Assembly (NCBI GenBank): GCA_965206365.1
Contig: CBDBJL010000018.1
Coordinates: 1-64,000 of the forward strand
Origin: CBDBJL01 sp965206365
GTDB lineage: Bacteria; Pseudomonadota; Alphaproteobacteria; JABAAW01; JAHZMA01
Direction of reading: 5' to 3'
Length of the DNA stretch: 64,000 nt
Positions 46,000 through 56,440 of this stretch are shown here, piece after piece; the first letter of the stretch is position 1; every line of letters starts with the position of its first letter. The notes beneath the pieces are model-generated. The model was given only the letters and a program-made list of their open reading frames with translations. It had not been told where the DNA came from and searched no databases. The translations under genes were made by a program, and so were the position numbers.

Positions 46000-48006
46000 T
46001 TAAACCCTGGCATTAACCCGACCATCATCACTAACCAAAATATCTTCATCTAAATCTTCATCGATAAAAGGTTGATTGTCGCCTTTATTTTGCCCTGTAG
46101 GTTGTTTGTTTTTTTGATTTGCTTCACCTTTGCCTTCACCCTGTTGTGCAAATTGTTCTCGCAATAAGAAAGTTAAACTATCTTTATCGAGATCTAAGCC
46201 TGAATTTTGTAAGGCTTGTTGCAATGTAGAGGAATCACGTTGAAGTAACTCTAAAGTTTCCACTCGGTCTGGTGCCACTGTCAATTGAATCTTACCCTCT
46301 ATGGTTTTGTCAATTTGCACTTCCACGCGTCCTAATTCTGCTGGGCGCAATTGAATGTTAATGCGCTGCAAGCCTTGGCCGACACCTTTGCTAATTTTCG
46401 CAGTAAGCTGGGCATGCAATTGACGGATATTGCTATTATTATTGCTAGCCAGCTGCGCACTAAAGCGCGTTTGATTTTGCACTTGATTGGGAAGTTCGTT
46501 TGATGTTGAGCTTTGAGCTTGGGGTTGAGAATTTTGTCCGCTGCGATGATCATTATTTTGCCTTGAGGAATCATCGCCTGTAAATTGTTGCGCTTGCAGG
46601 CGAGTTTGCCCTTGATCATTTGATTGGGTTTGGGTTTCGCTATGGGTTCCAATAGGATCGGTTTTGTTACCACTAACCAAACTAACCGTATTTATATTCT
46701 GATTGGTATTTTGGGGTGTGCGTGCATCGAATATTGCTTTTTCGGTGTTGCCAGCATTGCTGGTATCAATTTTAGCTTGCTCTACCAATAATGAACCTCC
46801 TTGCGCTGAGACTTCTTGCGATTGCAACAAAACTGAGCCTTGAACGCGCAGGGGTTGATGAACATTTTTCAATAATTTTCCGGATATTTTTCCCGCTAGC
46901 GTAATTTTTTCTACGGGTAACGACAATGTTTGCCCCTCAGCTTGGCTATTTCCTGAAGGATTGAGCCCATTAATCTTACTTTGGGTAATTTTGTTTGGGG
47001 CAATTGCATTTTGAGCGATTTGTGGCTGTATTTTTCCATTTTTTAAGGATTGGGAATGAATTTGATTTTCAGATGGAGTACCGATGGTAATTTTTGGTTG
47101 CAATAATTTGTTTTGGAGGAGTTGAGGCTGATCTTGCTTTTGATTTTCAGATGGAGTATCGGTGGTAATTCTTGGTTGCAATAATTTGTTTTGGAAGAGT
47201 TGAGGCTGATCTTGCTTTTGATTTGATAATGGAATATCGGTAGTTTTCTGAGACGTGTTTTGTGCGGTTTGAATCGGTGTTGCTGGTATCAGCGTTAGCT
47301 GCTCTAAAACGGTTTTGTTGCTATTTTCTACATTACGATTTTGTACTTGCACCGCCAAACTATCGGCATTATTGCCCCGAGCCACCTGCACAGAGCCATC
47401 GCTAGTTGGGCTTGCGATTTTTTCTAATTCTGATGATTTTATGGGATTGCGATGAATGGCAGTTGTACTGGCTAATGGTTGCGATGCACCCTGATTGTTA
47501 CGAATATTTCCTTGTAACGCTTGTTGTTCTAAATTAAAGGCAATTTCAGCGTGCAGTTGCAATTGAACAGTATCATCGTCACTTTGCGTTTCTTGGCTGG
47601 TTGCAACTTCATCTCTTAGCTTATCATCTTGCGCGGCAACTTCATTGGTAGCATCATTTTGCTTTGGTTGATGCTGATTATTAAGTTCATAATCATCAGC
47701 CTCATCAGCAATTTCGCCTCGAGAAAATTCTTCTTGCGAGTTTTCCGGAAAATCTTCTCGCAAATTCGCGTGAAAAGAATCTTGTCCAGAAAAATCTTGA
47801 GAAAAATCTTGAGAGAAATCTTGCTGGTTGGTTTCAGCACCGGTAAAGGATTGCGCTAAGAGATCAGCGAATCGAATATCTGAAAATTCATCTGATTTTT
47901 GTTTAGAGGGATAAGAACTTAACTCACGACTTTGTCGTAGTTGTAGGTCTGAGCTGATAAATAGATCTTTCACTTTGTTTAAAATCCTTTTAAGTCCAAT
48001 TATCAC
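46000..48006 (-). CDS. fliK: Flagellar hook-length control protein FliK
   Basis: 668 residues from GTG 48006 (no ATG nearby; start uncertain). The C-terminal domain around INIQLRPAELGRVEVQIDK and PDRVETLELLQRDSSTLQQA is the conserved FliK switch domain. The central ~400 residues are low-complexity, Gln/Asn/Ser-rich, with three 26-residue repeats (near 47064-47297) and QDFSQDFSQDFS repeats near residue 60. FliK measures hook length as a secreted ruler and switches export specificity. First gene of the hook operon here. Confidence 0.88.
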   Translation of the reverse strand: MIIGLKRILNKVKDLFISSDLQLRQSRELSSYPSKQKSDEFSDIRFADLLAQSFTGAETNQQDFSQDFSQDFSGQDSFHANLREDFPENSQEEFSRGEIADEADDYELNNQHQPKQNDATNEVAAQDDKLRDEVATSQETQSDDDTVQLQLHAEIAFNLEQQALQGNIRNNQGASQPLASTTAIHRNPIKSSELEKIASPTSDGSVQVARGNNADSLAVQVQNRNVENSNKTVLEQLTLIPATPIQTAQNTSQKTTDIPLSNQKQDQPQLFQNKLLQPRITTDTPSENQKQDQPQLLQNKLLQPKITIGTPSENQIHSQSLKNGKIQPQIAQNAIAPNKITQSKINGLNPSGNSQAEGQTLSLPVEKITLAGKISGKLLKNVHQPLRVQGSVLLQSQEVSAQGGSLLVEQAKIDTSNAGNTEKAIFDARTPQNTNQNINTVSLVSGNKTDPIGTHSETQTQSNDQGQTRLQAQQFTGDDSSRQNNDHRSGQNSQPQAQSSTSNELPNQVQNQTRFSAQLASNNNSNIRQLHAQLTAKISKGVGQGLQRINIQLRPAELGRVEVQIDKTIEGKIQLTVAPDRVETLELLQRDSSTLQQALQNSGLDLDKDSLTFLLREQFAQQGEGKGEANQKNKQPTGQNKGDNQPFIDEDLDEDILVSDDGRVNARV
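47064..47260 (-). repeat. 78-bp in-frame tandem repeat in fliK (about 2.5 units)
   Basis: Units begin at 47064, 47142 and 47220, exactly 78 bp apart, encoding 26-residue units with QDQPQLLQNKLLQP as core. The third unit is partial and diverged. Confidence 0.85.
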
Positions 48007-48204
48007 TTCTTGATAATCACATCACATGATCCTGTTTAAGAATATCTTTGGCAATCCTTATACTAGCAATATTTGTGCCAAAAGTACACAATATTAGAAT
48101 ATGTTTGTTTTGCTCAATTCTGCAATATTTGTGCCATTATTATCGGTTCTAAAAATCTTTATTGTCTAATTTTTTGCTTTGATCAACCTGAATTGGTGCA
48201 ATGA

Positions 48205-49293
48205 TTAACCTAACCAAGCAAATTTATTCCCGGGCATTCGTTCTATTTTGCCTTGAATTTCTAATAACAATAAGGCGGCATTGGCAAGACCAGCGGGCAT
48301 ATCAAGGTAACGAATTAAATCATCGATGCCACTTGGGGTGGTATTTAAGGCTTCTGGTAATTTTTGTAACGCTTCATTTAATAAATTACTTTCAAAATCA
48401 AGTTCGGGTTCAACAATAAAATTTTCTTGGCTTTGCAACAAAGCAGGAGAATCCAACAATGCCATTAGATCTTCAGCATTTTCTATTAAATGAGCCTGTT
48501 TCGTTTTAATTAAACGATTGGTACCATAAGCACGCGGATCTAAGGGAGATCCCGGAAGCGCGCATAAAAGCCGATCATGTTTTTTGGCAAATTTTGCGGT
48601 AATTAACGAGCCAGAACGCTCTGCTGCCTCTACCACAATCACCGCCTTTGCCAACGCCGAAATAATACGATTACGTTTGGGAAACGAACTTGCAGCGGGT
48701 TGGTAACCTAATTTCATCTCGCTAATAACTGCACCATAACGCAAAGTTTCTTGATAGATTTTTTGATTTTCACGTGGGTAAACATAATCAACGCCCCCCG
48801 CAAATATTGCAATGCCAGCCGCATTTGCGATTGCCGCTTTATGGGCAGCACTATCAATACCACGCGCAAACCCTGTTACAACATTATAATCTTGTTTCGT
48901 GAGATCATTAGCCAGTTGGGCGGCAATTTTCAGCCCATTCATCGAGGCATTACGCGCACCAACAATGGCAATATTTTGCCGAACAAGTAACTCAACATTG
49001 CCCAAAACTGATAATATCGGTGGGGCATCAGGCAAATTTAGCATATTGGGGGGGAAATCGGGTTGATCATGAAATAGAAATTTACCACCTATTTTTTCTA
49101 AATTTTGCCATTCGGTAATAATTTGTTGCTTCGGAACCAATTCGATCACTTTTCCGCGATATAATTTAGGCAAAGCTTCAATTGCGATTTCGGCGGAGCC
49201 ATAATATTGCAAAAATTGACGAAAGGCAACACAGCCAATATTGGTGCTACGAAATAAGCGCAATCGCGCCTGCATCTCTTGCAAGGTTAACAT
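48205..49293 (-). CDS. dprA: DNA processing protein DprA
   Basis: Loads RecA on incoming single-stranded DNA in natural transformation. 362 residues with the Rossmann-like DprA core: IAIVGARNASMNGLKIA, GFARGIDSAAHKAAI, AGGVDYVYPRENQ, AVISEMKLG and GALPGSPLDPRA. A C-terminal winged-helix-like tail (DDLIRYLDMPAGLANAALLL) is present. 33 bp downstream of the PfkB kinase, same strand. No competence machinery is visible in the window. Confidence 0.9.
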   Translation of the reverse strand: MLTLQEMQARLRLFRSTNIGCVAFRQFLQYYGSAEIAIEALPKLYRGKVIELVPKQQIITEWQNLEKIGGKFLFHDQPDFPPNMLNLPDAPPILSVLGNVELLVRQNIAIVGARNASMNGLKIAAQLANDLTKQDYNVVTGFARGIDSAAHKAAIANAAGIAIFAGGVDYVYPRENQKIYQETLRYGAVISEMKLGYQPAASSFPKRNRIISALAKAVIVVEAAERSGSLITAKFAKKHDRLLCALPGSPLDPRAYGTNRLIKTKQAHLIENAEDLMALLDSPALLQSQENFIVEPELDFESNLLNEALQKLPEALNTTPSGIDDLIRYLDMPAGLANAALLLLEIQGKIERMPGNKFAWLG

Positions 49294-49326
49294 CTTCTTA
49301 AATGATTATTTTAAGCATCGTTGAAC

Positions 49327-50325
49327 CTACGGAACTGTAAAGCTTAGTTTTTTGGTAATTAACTCGCGCATATTGGCAAGTGAGCGCGGTCCGTAATGGG
49401 TGGTAACATCGCCGGCTAATAAGGATGCTAAATGCCCGCTTTGCTCTAGCGATAATTTATGATGAATGCCATAGAGAAAACCACCGGCAAAACTATCGCC
49501 AGCACCAGTTGTATCTATCACTTTTCCAACATCATAGGCGGGAATCAGGTAGCTTTCATCACCTTTAATCACACAAGCACCTTCGGATGCCAAGGTAAGA
49601 CAAATGATTTTATTTAAGCTTTTTGCTTTCTTGATTGCATCATCGCGATTACTTATATTATAAAGTACGCTAAATTCTTGTTCGTTAGCAAATAAAATAC
49701 TACAATAATTTTCAACAAAATTTTGAAAATCTTTCAGGTGCCTTTCCACGCAAAACAGATCTGATAATGAAAGTGATATTTCCCCGCCTTGGTTACGAAC
49801 AATGGTTGCAGCTTTATCAAAAGCAGATTTTGCTGAATCCTTATCATATAAATAGCCTTCTAAATAGAGTGCTTTGGTATGTTTTATTAAATCTTCATCA
49901 ATATCATCAGCATTTAAATCTGCAGATATCCCCAAAGCGGTTACCATTGTTCGTTGCGCATCCGGACTTACCAGTACCAAGCAACTTCCGCTCATACCAT
50001 GATTATGAGGATCACATAAAAATTTAATGCCCAGCTCTTCTAGAGACTTTCGATATAAAGTTCCACGCTCATCATCGGATACTTTCCCAATAAATGCTAC
50101 CTTACCGCCAAGATTGGCAAGTACTGCGATGCTATTGCCACACGAACCACCAGGCTGAATATTATGAGCTGTTGGCAATCTTTGATACATTTCTTCAATC
50201 ATTTCCACCTCAGTAAGCAACATTGTGCCTTGGATTAAATCATAAGAACGTAAAAATACATCACTTGCTTCAACATTAATATCGCATAAAGCGTTACCGA
50301 TACCAACAATATCATAGGGTTTCAT
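49327..50325 (-). CDS. PfkB-family kinase, adenosine kinase-like
   Basis: 332 residues. N-terminal IVGIGNALCDINVEASD, the sugar-binding PGGSCGNSIAVLANLGGKVA and C-terminal DTTGAGDSFAGGFLYGI (catalytic Asp and anion hole) place it in the PfkB family. Length and N-terminal lid fit alphaproteobacterial proteins annotated as adenosine kinase. Other nucleoside or sugar substrates remain possible. Confidence 0.82.
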   Translation of the reverse strand: MKPYDIVGIGNALCDINVEASDVFLRSYDLIQGTMLLTEVEMIEEMYQRLPTAHNIQPGGSCGNSIAVLANLGGKVAFIGKVSDDERGTLYRKSLEELGIKFLCDPHNHGMSGSCLVLVSPDAQRTMVTALGISADLNADDIDEDLIKHTKALYLEGYLYDKDSAKSAFDKAATIVRNQGGEISLSLSDLFCVERHLKDFQNFVENYCSILFANEQEFSVLYNISNRDDAIKKAKSLNKIICLTLASEGACVIKGDESYLIPAYDVGKVIDTTGAGDSFAGGFLYGIHHKLSLEQSGHLASLLAGDVTTHYGPRSLANMRELITKKLSFTVP

Positions 50326-50469
50326 TAAATTTTGTCTCGCTATTTTTATTTTTCAGATAAGTGTAGACCAGACTATACATAATTGCTTGATTAATCTATA
50401 ATCTTCTTTATATATTATCAATATTATCCAAAAATTGCACCCTACTTTTTATCTTTAAGGATGCGCGTG

Positions 50470-50700
50470 ATGAATGTAGAATTAGAAATTGTCTCACCTT
50501 GCATATCGGTGTGTGAACTGGATGATGAAAATATTTGCATCGGTTGTAAGCGTAGCAAAACCGAAATTAGTCAATGGTCTAAAATGAGTCGGAATCAACG
50601 GTTAGAATTATTAAAGATTTTGCATAAACGCAGGCGTGATGCTGGCAAGGTAAATGTTTATGCCGATAGGCCCCGGCGACGGCGTAAAACATTAAGGTGA
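50470..50700 (+). CDS. DUF1289-family small cysteine protein
   Basis: 76 residues from ATG 50470. An AAGGA site lies 8 nt upstream, whereas the in-frame ATG at 50461 is fused to it. SPCISVCELDDENICIGCKR carries the four-cysteine pattern of DUF1289, probably binding a metal. EISQWSKMS is the usual helix. The tail is arginine-rich (DRPRRRRKTLR) and extends into a 21-bp tandem repeat. Function of the family is unknown. Confidence 0.8.
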   Translation: MNVELEIVSPCISVCELDDENICIGCKRSKTEISQWSKMSRNQRLELLKILHKRRRDAGKVNVYADRPRRRRKTLR

Positions 50701-50736
50701 CGGCGTAAAGCATAAGGCGGCGGCGTAGAGCATAGA
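50679..50736 (+). repeat. 21-bp tandem repeat at the 3' end of the DUF1289 gene
   Basis: Units of about 21 bp (acggcgtaaaacattaaggt-type) start at 50679, 50700 and about 50721, the last partial. The first contains the stop codon, so slippage would extend or alter the basic tail. Confidence 0.7.
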
Positions 50737-50922
50737 TTTACTATTTTATTTCAATTCCCCGGAAATTTTCTGGCAATCATTAATGGCGATATTTTTTATT
50801 ATACACTCTATGGTTTCCATAAAAAACGCTCATTTTTATGATAAAAGGATTGTATTCAATAATGCAAAACGATATTGTAGAAGGTAATTCTGAATTGTCT
50901 CTTATATTTAGGTTTTTTAGCG

Positions 50923-52179
50923 ATGCATCTTCCTCCCTCTCCTTTTACCCGGCTTAACGCTTTGCTTGCCTCTTATACGTCTCATGAAGATACGAGTATT
51001 CGTGCCCTTATGTTGCATATTGGCGAGCCACAAGGCAGAATTCCTAATTTTGTTATGGGGGCGATTGAAGATCGTCACAACGAATTTGGTTCCTACCCAC
51101 CCCAAGATGGCACACCAGCATTTCGTAGCGCGGTAAGGGATTGGCTTTCTTGGCGCTATAGAGTAAAAAATGCTGACGAAATTAGTGTTATCCCTACAAG
51201 TGGAAGCCGTGAGGCTCTATTTCAAATCGCATTTTGTGCCAAACTCATTTATAGTGGTTTGAAACGCAACCCCATTATTTTAGTTCCCGAACCGCTTTAT
51301 CATGTATATTATGGTGCGGCGGTTATGGCGGGGGCACGTTGTTACTCTATCCCCCTTAACCATGCGAATAAGTTTGCGCCTGATTTAGAAGCTATTCCTG
51401 AGGAAATTTTACAAGACACAATTTTGGCTTATATTTGTTCACCAAATAATCCGACTGGCTCGGTTGTATCGCTGAAACAATTAGGTATTTTAGCAAATTT
51501 TGCGGATAAATATAATTTCCAAATCGCTTCAGATGAGTGCTATAGTGAAATTTATCGCAACAAAGTCCCTGCAGGCATGTTGCAAATAGTTGCGAAGAAA
51601 CCTAAATTATTGCGCCAAATATGGGTGTTAAATTCTCTTTCCAAACGCTCTGCCGCACCGGGAATTCGCCTTGGCTTTGTGGCGTCGCATCCTGATTTAA
51701 TGAATGTTTTGTTGGATTTGCGTAGATATAGCGCAGCGCAGGTACCCACGCCGATTTTAAATGCTGGTGTTAAATTATGGCAAGATGAAACTCATGTAGA
51801 AGAGAATCGCGCCTATTACAATGAATTATTTGCTATTGTGAAAGATGTTTTTACGAAGGTTGGGCTAGAAAGAAAAATTACGATTCCTGATGGGGGAATG
51901 TTTTTGTGGCTTCATGTTGGCGATGGTGAAAAATTTGCTAAAAATCTTTGGCGTCAATATCATATTAAAGTTATGCCAGGGCGTTATATGTGTTTTCCCC
52001 CCAATCAAACACACCCCGTGGACCCAAAAGAAATTCCTACGTATGATTCTACTCCGGGTGATGGGTATGTAAGAATTGCAATTGTTCATAAAGAAGCTAT
52101 TTTACGCCCGGCACTTGAAAAAATAGCATACTTTTTGCTTGATAATCAATATAATGCTGAAAAAAGTAAAATTGCTTAA
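50923..52179 (+). CDS. Class I/II aminotransferase, DapC-like
   Basis: PLP-dependent transaminase, 418 residues. SIGEP-type segment LHIGEPQGRIPNFVM, SYPPQDGTPAFR, YICSPNNPTGSVVS, DECYSEIYR and the PLP lysine in NSLSKRSAAPGIRLG are visible. It resembles succinyldiaminopimelate aminotransferases (DapC) used for lysine and peptidoglycan synthesis. No dap genes are adjacent, so the substrate is tentative. Confidence 0.7.
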   Translation: MHLPPSPFTRLNALLASYTSHEDTSIRALMLHIGEPQGRIPNFVMGAIEDRHNEFGSYPPQDGTPAFRSAVRDWLSWRYRVKNADEISVIPTSGSREALFQIAFCAKLIYSGLKRNPIILVPEPLYHVYYGAAVMAGARCYSIPLNHANKFAPDLEAIPEEILQDTILAYICSPNNPTGSVVSLKQLGILANFADKYNFQIASDECYSEIYRNKVPAGMLQIVAKKPKLLRQIWVLNSLSKRSAAPGIRLGFVASHPDLMNVLLDLRRYSAAQVPTPILNAGVKLWQDETHVEENRAYYNELFAIVKDVFTKVGLERKITIPDGGMFLWLHVGDGEKFAKNLWRQYHIKVMPGRYMCFPPNQTHPVDPKEIPTYDSTPGDGYVRIAIVHKEAILRPALEKIAYFLLDNQYNAEKSKIA

Positions 52180-52360
52180 AATGCTATGAGATCATCGTAG
52201 CAACAATGTGTTGAATTAACACAAATCCTCCTTATTTTTTCTTATCATTTAAGGAGTGCCTTCAAAGTCTGTGGAAATAAATTTACAACTACTCGAATAG
52301 TTGGTTGCGGTTTTTGCCAATATGGTTTTGCCAAGATGATTTTAAAGGTGATTTTATAAT

Positions 52361-54922
52361 ATGGATAATACACATGATTTTGACTTTCCAGAAGCGCATT
52401 CTCAGATCCGCCAAGGAATTCGGCATTTTACAATCCCCTTTACCCGTTATTTTTTACCGAATATTGGTTTTTGCGGTTGCATTTTATTGGCACTTTTTTT
52501 AGGATTTTCACTTTATTCTTATGATCCTACCGATATTTCTCTCAATACCGTACCTACTTTCAACCAAACGCGTAATTGGATGCATCAAATTGGTGCTTAT
52601 AGTTCTGATTTACTGATTCAACTTTGGGGTTATGCAAGCTATGTATGGGTGGGGCTTATGGCTTTTTGGGCAGTTTTAATTCGTTACAATCTGGGTTTTC
52701 CTTATGGAAAAAAACGTATTTTATGGGGATTTTCATCAGTTATTTGTGCGTCTGTTTTCTTTGCGATTTTAACGCCTGCTTCTTACCTGCCAACCGGTAG
52801 CGGAGGTATTTTTGGTATATTTTTTAGCAATCTTGCCCAAACCAATATTACTGAGCTAGATATTGCCCAATGTGTGATCAGTCTATTGCTTAGTGTAATT
52901 TTCTTCCACCTTGCCACGGCTAGTTCATGGGTAGCGTTACGTTATTCCATTAAATCTTTGTTTTCTCCCCAACAGTTAAAAGCAAAATCTATGAGGAAAG
53001 TTTCCCCGAAACCAAACTCTAATATTCTTGATCACATTCTCGCATCAGATCATTTTATCGAATCTCATGAGCAACAACAAGATTTTACTAGGAATGAAAA
53101 TACTTTGGATGTTGCGAATTTATTAAGTGCAAAATCTGAATTACCCTCCGATGAAACTGCACAAGATCGTGTTCTTGTTCTAGATTCACCTCATCTTTCA
53201 GCAACTGACGCATTATCGTCAACACATTTTTCGTTTATGCAGGATGAAGATAATCTCATTAAATCTACAAAAAATGCCCCAACCTATGATGATTATTCTA
53301 TGGGATCTGTCGGCGAAAACAAAGCCAAGCCTTTGCGCCTACAAACCATTATCGCCTCGCCGGCTTATCAAGCTGCTGAAGCTGAAACGAAGCACTGTGA
53401 ATCTATGCCCACACAACCTCAATTTGATGATGAATCATCTGTGCCAAATTTTGCTCATCAAATTGATTCAGGCACTGAAACGATGTCAAGGGAGCAATTA
53501 TCGATTTTGCCCCCTTTAAGTTTGCTTCAAGATACGGATATTTTGATTGATCCGGTTAGTGATGCTGAAATTCAAGGTACGGCACAGGCACTTGAAAATG
53601 TGCTTAGAAATTTTAAAATTAAAGGTCAGATTGAAGGGGTGGAAACCGGACCGATTATTACTTTATACGAATTTGAACCCGCCCCTGGAATCAAAACCAG
53701 CCAAATTGTTGTTCTTGCCGATGATATTGCCCGGGCAATGTCGGCAGATTCTGTGCGCATTGCCCCGGTGAGTGGTAAAAGTGTTATTGGTATTGAGATG
53801 CCCAATTATGAGAATAACATGGTGGGGCTAAAAGAAATTATTAAATCACGGGCTTTTAAGAATCATACTGGCATTTTGCCGATTATTTTAGGCAAAGATA
53901 TTGGTGGCAAAGAAGTGATTGCCGATTTGGCAAAAATGCCTCATTTATTGATGGCTGGAACCACTGGGTCTGGGAAATCTGTTGGGGTGAATGCAATGAT
54001 TATCTCATTACTATATCGTTACCCTCCCGAGCAATGTCGCATGATTATGATTGATCCTAAGATGCTAGAACTTTCAATTTATAACGATATTCCTCACCTT
54101 CTCACTCCGGTTATTACCGAGCCTAAACGTGCTATTGTTGCATTAAAATGGGCGGTGCGCGAAATGGAACGTCGCTATAAAATGATGGCACACATTAATG
54201 CCCGTAATATTATTAATTATAATGAGAAAATCTCGGCACCGGTGAAAGAATTTGATCATAGTGATTATGAAACTCTACCTTATATTGTTGTTATTATCGA
54301 TGAGATGGCAGATTTGATGCTCGTAGCTGGCAAGGAAATCGAGGTTTTACTCCAACGCTTGGCACAAATGGCTCGCGCTGCTGGCATTCATTTAATTACC
54401 GCTACCCAGCGCCCTTCCGTAGACGTCATTACGGGCACGATTAAAGCCAATTTCCCAACTCGAATTAGTTATCAAGTCACTTCTAAATTTGATAGTCGCA
54501 CCATTTTAGGTGAGCAAGGTGCAGAGAATTTACTGGGGAATGGGGATATGCTTTATATGCCTAGCGGAAGCAAAATGCAACGAGTGCATGGCCCATTCAC
54601 TTCTGAGCAAGAAGTGGAAGCGGTATGCAATTTTCTGAAAAACCAAAGACAAGCTGATTACATTCCGGGGCTTACTGATGAACAACCCGTGGATGATAGC
54701 ACCAATATGCTAACAGGCGGCGATCATAGTGGCGATGAATTATACCAAAAGGCGGTTACTTTGGTGATGCGTGAACAAAAAGCTTCTACAAGTTTCATCC
54801 AAAGGCAATTGCAAATTGGCTATAATCGTGCAGCACGTATTATTGAACAGATGGAAGCTGAGGAACTTATCTCTGGTGCCAACCATGTTGGCAAAAGAGA
54901 AGTCTTGATTGCGAATGTATAA
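52361..54922 (+). CDS. ftsK: DNA translocase FtsK
   Basis: Links cell division to chromosome dimer resolution at dif. 853 residues. Four N-terminal membrane helices (about residues 25-190), an acidic linker of ~200 residues, then the RecA-like motor: Walker A AGTTGSGKSVGVNAM near 533, Walker B VVIIDEMADLMLVAGK near 643, and ATQRPSVDVITGTIK. The C-terminal winged-helix gamma domain (SFIQRQLQIGYNRAARIIEQ) would read KOPS sites. Followed 18 bp later by the lolA-like gene. Confidence 0.95.
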   Translation: MDNTHDFDFPEAHSQIRQGIRHFTIPFTRYFLPNIGFCGCILLALFLGFSLYSYDPTDISLNTVPTFNQTRNWMHQIGAYSSDLLIQLWGYASYVWVGLMAFWAVLIRYNLGFPYGKKRILWGFSSVICASVFFAILTPASYLPTGSGGIFGIFFSNLAQTNITELDIAQCVISLLLSVIFFHLATASSWVALRYSIKSLFSPQQLKAKSMRKVSPKPNSNILDHILASDHFIESHEQQQDFTRNENTLDVANLLSAKSELPSDETAQDRVLVLDSPHLSATDALSSTHFSFMQDEDNLIKSTKNAPTYDDYSMGSVGENKAKPLRLQTIIASPAYQAAEAETKHCESMPTQPQFDDESSVPNFAHQIDSGTETMSREQLSILPPLSLLQDTDILIDPVSDAEIQGTAQALENVLRNFKIKGQIEGVETGPIITLYEFEPAPGIKTSQIVVLADDIARAMSADSVRIAPVSGKSVIGIEMPNYENNMVGLKEIIKSRAFKNHTGILPIILGKDIGGKEVIADLAKMPHLLMAGTTGSGKSVGVNAMIISLLYRYPPEQCRMIMIDPKMLELSIYNDIPHLLTPVITEPKRAIVALKWAVREMERRYKMMAHINARNIINYNEKISAPVKEFDHSDYETLPYIVVIIDEMADLMLVAGKEIEVLLQRLAQMARAAGIHLITATQRPSVDVITGTIKANFPTRISYQVTSKFDSRTILGEQGAENLLGNGDMLYMPSGSKMQRVHGPFTSEQEVEAVCNFLKNQRQADYIPGLTDEQPVDDSTNMLTGGDHSGDELYQKAVTLVMREQKASTSFIQRQLQIGYNRAARIIEQMEAEELISGANHVGKREVLIANV

Positions 54923-54940
54923 TGGTTATAATCCATCATT

Positions 54941-55639
54941 ATGCTTTGTAAAGATTCTTCTGCCCCTATTTTTTCTGCCCCCTATTTTGTTGTATCGAAA
55001 TTGGTTCATTCTACGATTCTATTTTTCTTGATTTTCACACTACCTGGTCAAGCGAGTTTGGCAAGCCAGACCTGGAATTCTCAACAAAAAGATGATTTGC
55101 AAACTCTCAGCATTTATTTAAATAGCATTAAAAAATTTAAAACCACTTTTCATCAACGCAATCCCGATGGCAGCATGTATAAGGGAATTATTTATATGAA
55201 TCGCCCCGGAAGAATGCGATTAGATTATGCTTTGCCACAAACAATATCCCTATTTGCAGCGAATAAGCATTTTACCCTTGTGGATCACGAAACTCGCCAA
55301 AGCGAACATTATCCATTTTTTACAACCCCCGCCTCGCTTTTGTTAGATGATAATATTAATTTGCACAATCCCAAAATTAGTATCCGCGATATTTATCGTA
55401 CCCAAGGCTTTCTTTATCTTGCTTTGGCCCAAAATAGTGAAGCTGATTCTAATAATGGCACGATGATTCTCTATTTTACCATCAATCCAATTGCACTGAG
55501 GGGGTGGAAAGTGATTGATGAAGCTGATAATATTGTGCAAGTGGATTTTGCTGAAATTGACCGTAATGTGGATTATCCGAAGAAAAACTTTTTTTTATAC
55601 CATGGTGAGATCCCTGATGCGCAGAAGGGGCGTCGTTGA
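54941..55639 (+). CDS. lolA: LolA-like outer-membrane lipoprotein carrier
   Basis: 232 residues with an N-terminal hydrophobic signal (about residues 20-42, ending near GQASLA). LNSIKKFKTTFHQRNPDGSM, GIIYMNRPGRMRLDY and a conserved LLLDDN segment are typical of the LolA family in alphaproteobacteria. It would carry lipoproteins across the periplasm. It lies directly after ftsK, a common arrangement. The N-terminal ~20 residues before the signal may mean a later start. Confidence 0.8.
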   Translation: MLCKDSSAPIFSAPYFVVSKLVHSTILFFLIFTLPGQASLASQTWNSQQKDDLQTLSIYLNSIKKFKTTFHQRNPDGSMYKGIIYMNRPGRMRLDYALPQTISLFAANKHFTLVDHETRQSEHYPFFTTPASLLLDDNINLHNPKISIRDIYRTQGFLYLALAQNSEADSNNGTMILYFTINPIALRGWKVIDEADNIVQVDFAEIDRNVDYPKKNFFLYHGEIPDAQKGRR

Positions 55640-55705
55640 TTTTCTTAGTTTTTGCTGTTATAGCTAATGGGAATAGTAATTTAAATCGGAGTTGTATTTA
55701 ATCTA

Positions 55706-56440
55706 ATGGCACGTCAGAAAATACGTGAAGGCAAAGGTAAAATCTTATATTCAGGTCCTGAATCTGGTACTTTGGTGCAATATTTCAAGGATGATGCTAC
55801 CGCTTTTAACAATAAAAAACATGGTGTTATCGAAGGGAAAGGGGTTATTAATAACCGTATTTCTGAATTTTTGATGATTCGGCTTGCCGAAATTGGGATT
55901 GCAACGCATCTGATTAAACGGCTTAATATGCGAGAGCAATTAATTCATTATGTTGATATGATTCCTTTAGAAGTGATTGTTCGAAACATTGCTGCTGGTT
56001 CTTTGGTGAAACGTTTGGGAATCTCTGAGGGTGAACGTTTGCCACGAAGTATGGTAGAATTTTGCTTGAAAAATGATGAATTGGGTGATCCTTTAATCTC
56101 AGAAGAACATATTCTTACTTTTGGTTGGGCAGAAGCTCAGGAAATTGAAGAAATAGTTGGCTTTGCAATGCGCATTAATGATTTTATGCAAGGTATGTTT
56201 GCGGCTATCGGGATTATTTTGGTAGATTTCAAACTTGAATTTGGGCGTTTTGAGCATGATGAGGGGCATAAAATTATCCTGCTTGCTGATGAGATTAGCC
56301 CTGATTCATGTCGGTTGTGGGATCGAGAAACGCAGAAGAAAATGGATAAGGATCGGTTTCGGTTAGATTTAGGAGGCGCAGAAGACGCTTACAATGAAGT
56401 GGCTCGTAGGTTGGGGTTATTTCGGGATCATGCTTTATGA
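55706..56440 (+). CDS. purC: SAICAR synthase
   Basis: Phosphoribosylaminoimidazole-succinocarboxamide synthase of purine synthesis. 244 residues. GKGKILYSGPESGTLVQYFK, KHGVIEGKGVINNRISE and LLADEISPDSCRLWD are signature regions. ATG 55706, with GGAG 13 nt upstream. The stop overlaps purS (ATGA), beginning the purCSQL operon. Confidence 0.95.
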   Translation: MARQKIREGKGKILYSGPESGTLVQYFKDDATAFNNKKHGVIEGKGVINNRISEFLMIRLAEIGIATHLIKRLNMREQLIHYVDMIPLEVIVRNIAAGSLVKRLGISEGERLPRSMVEFCLKNDELGDPLISEEHILTFGWAEAQEIEEIVGFAMRINDFMQGMFAAIGIILVDFKLEFGRFEHDEGHKIILLADEISPDSCRLWDRETQKKMDKDRFRLDLGGAEDAYNEVARRLGLFRDHAL

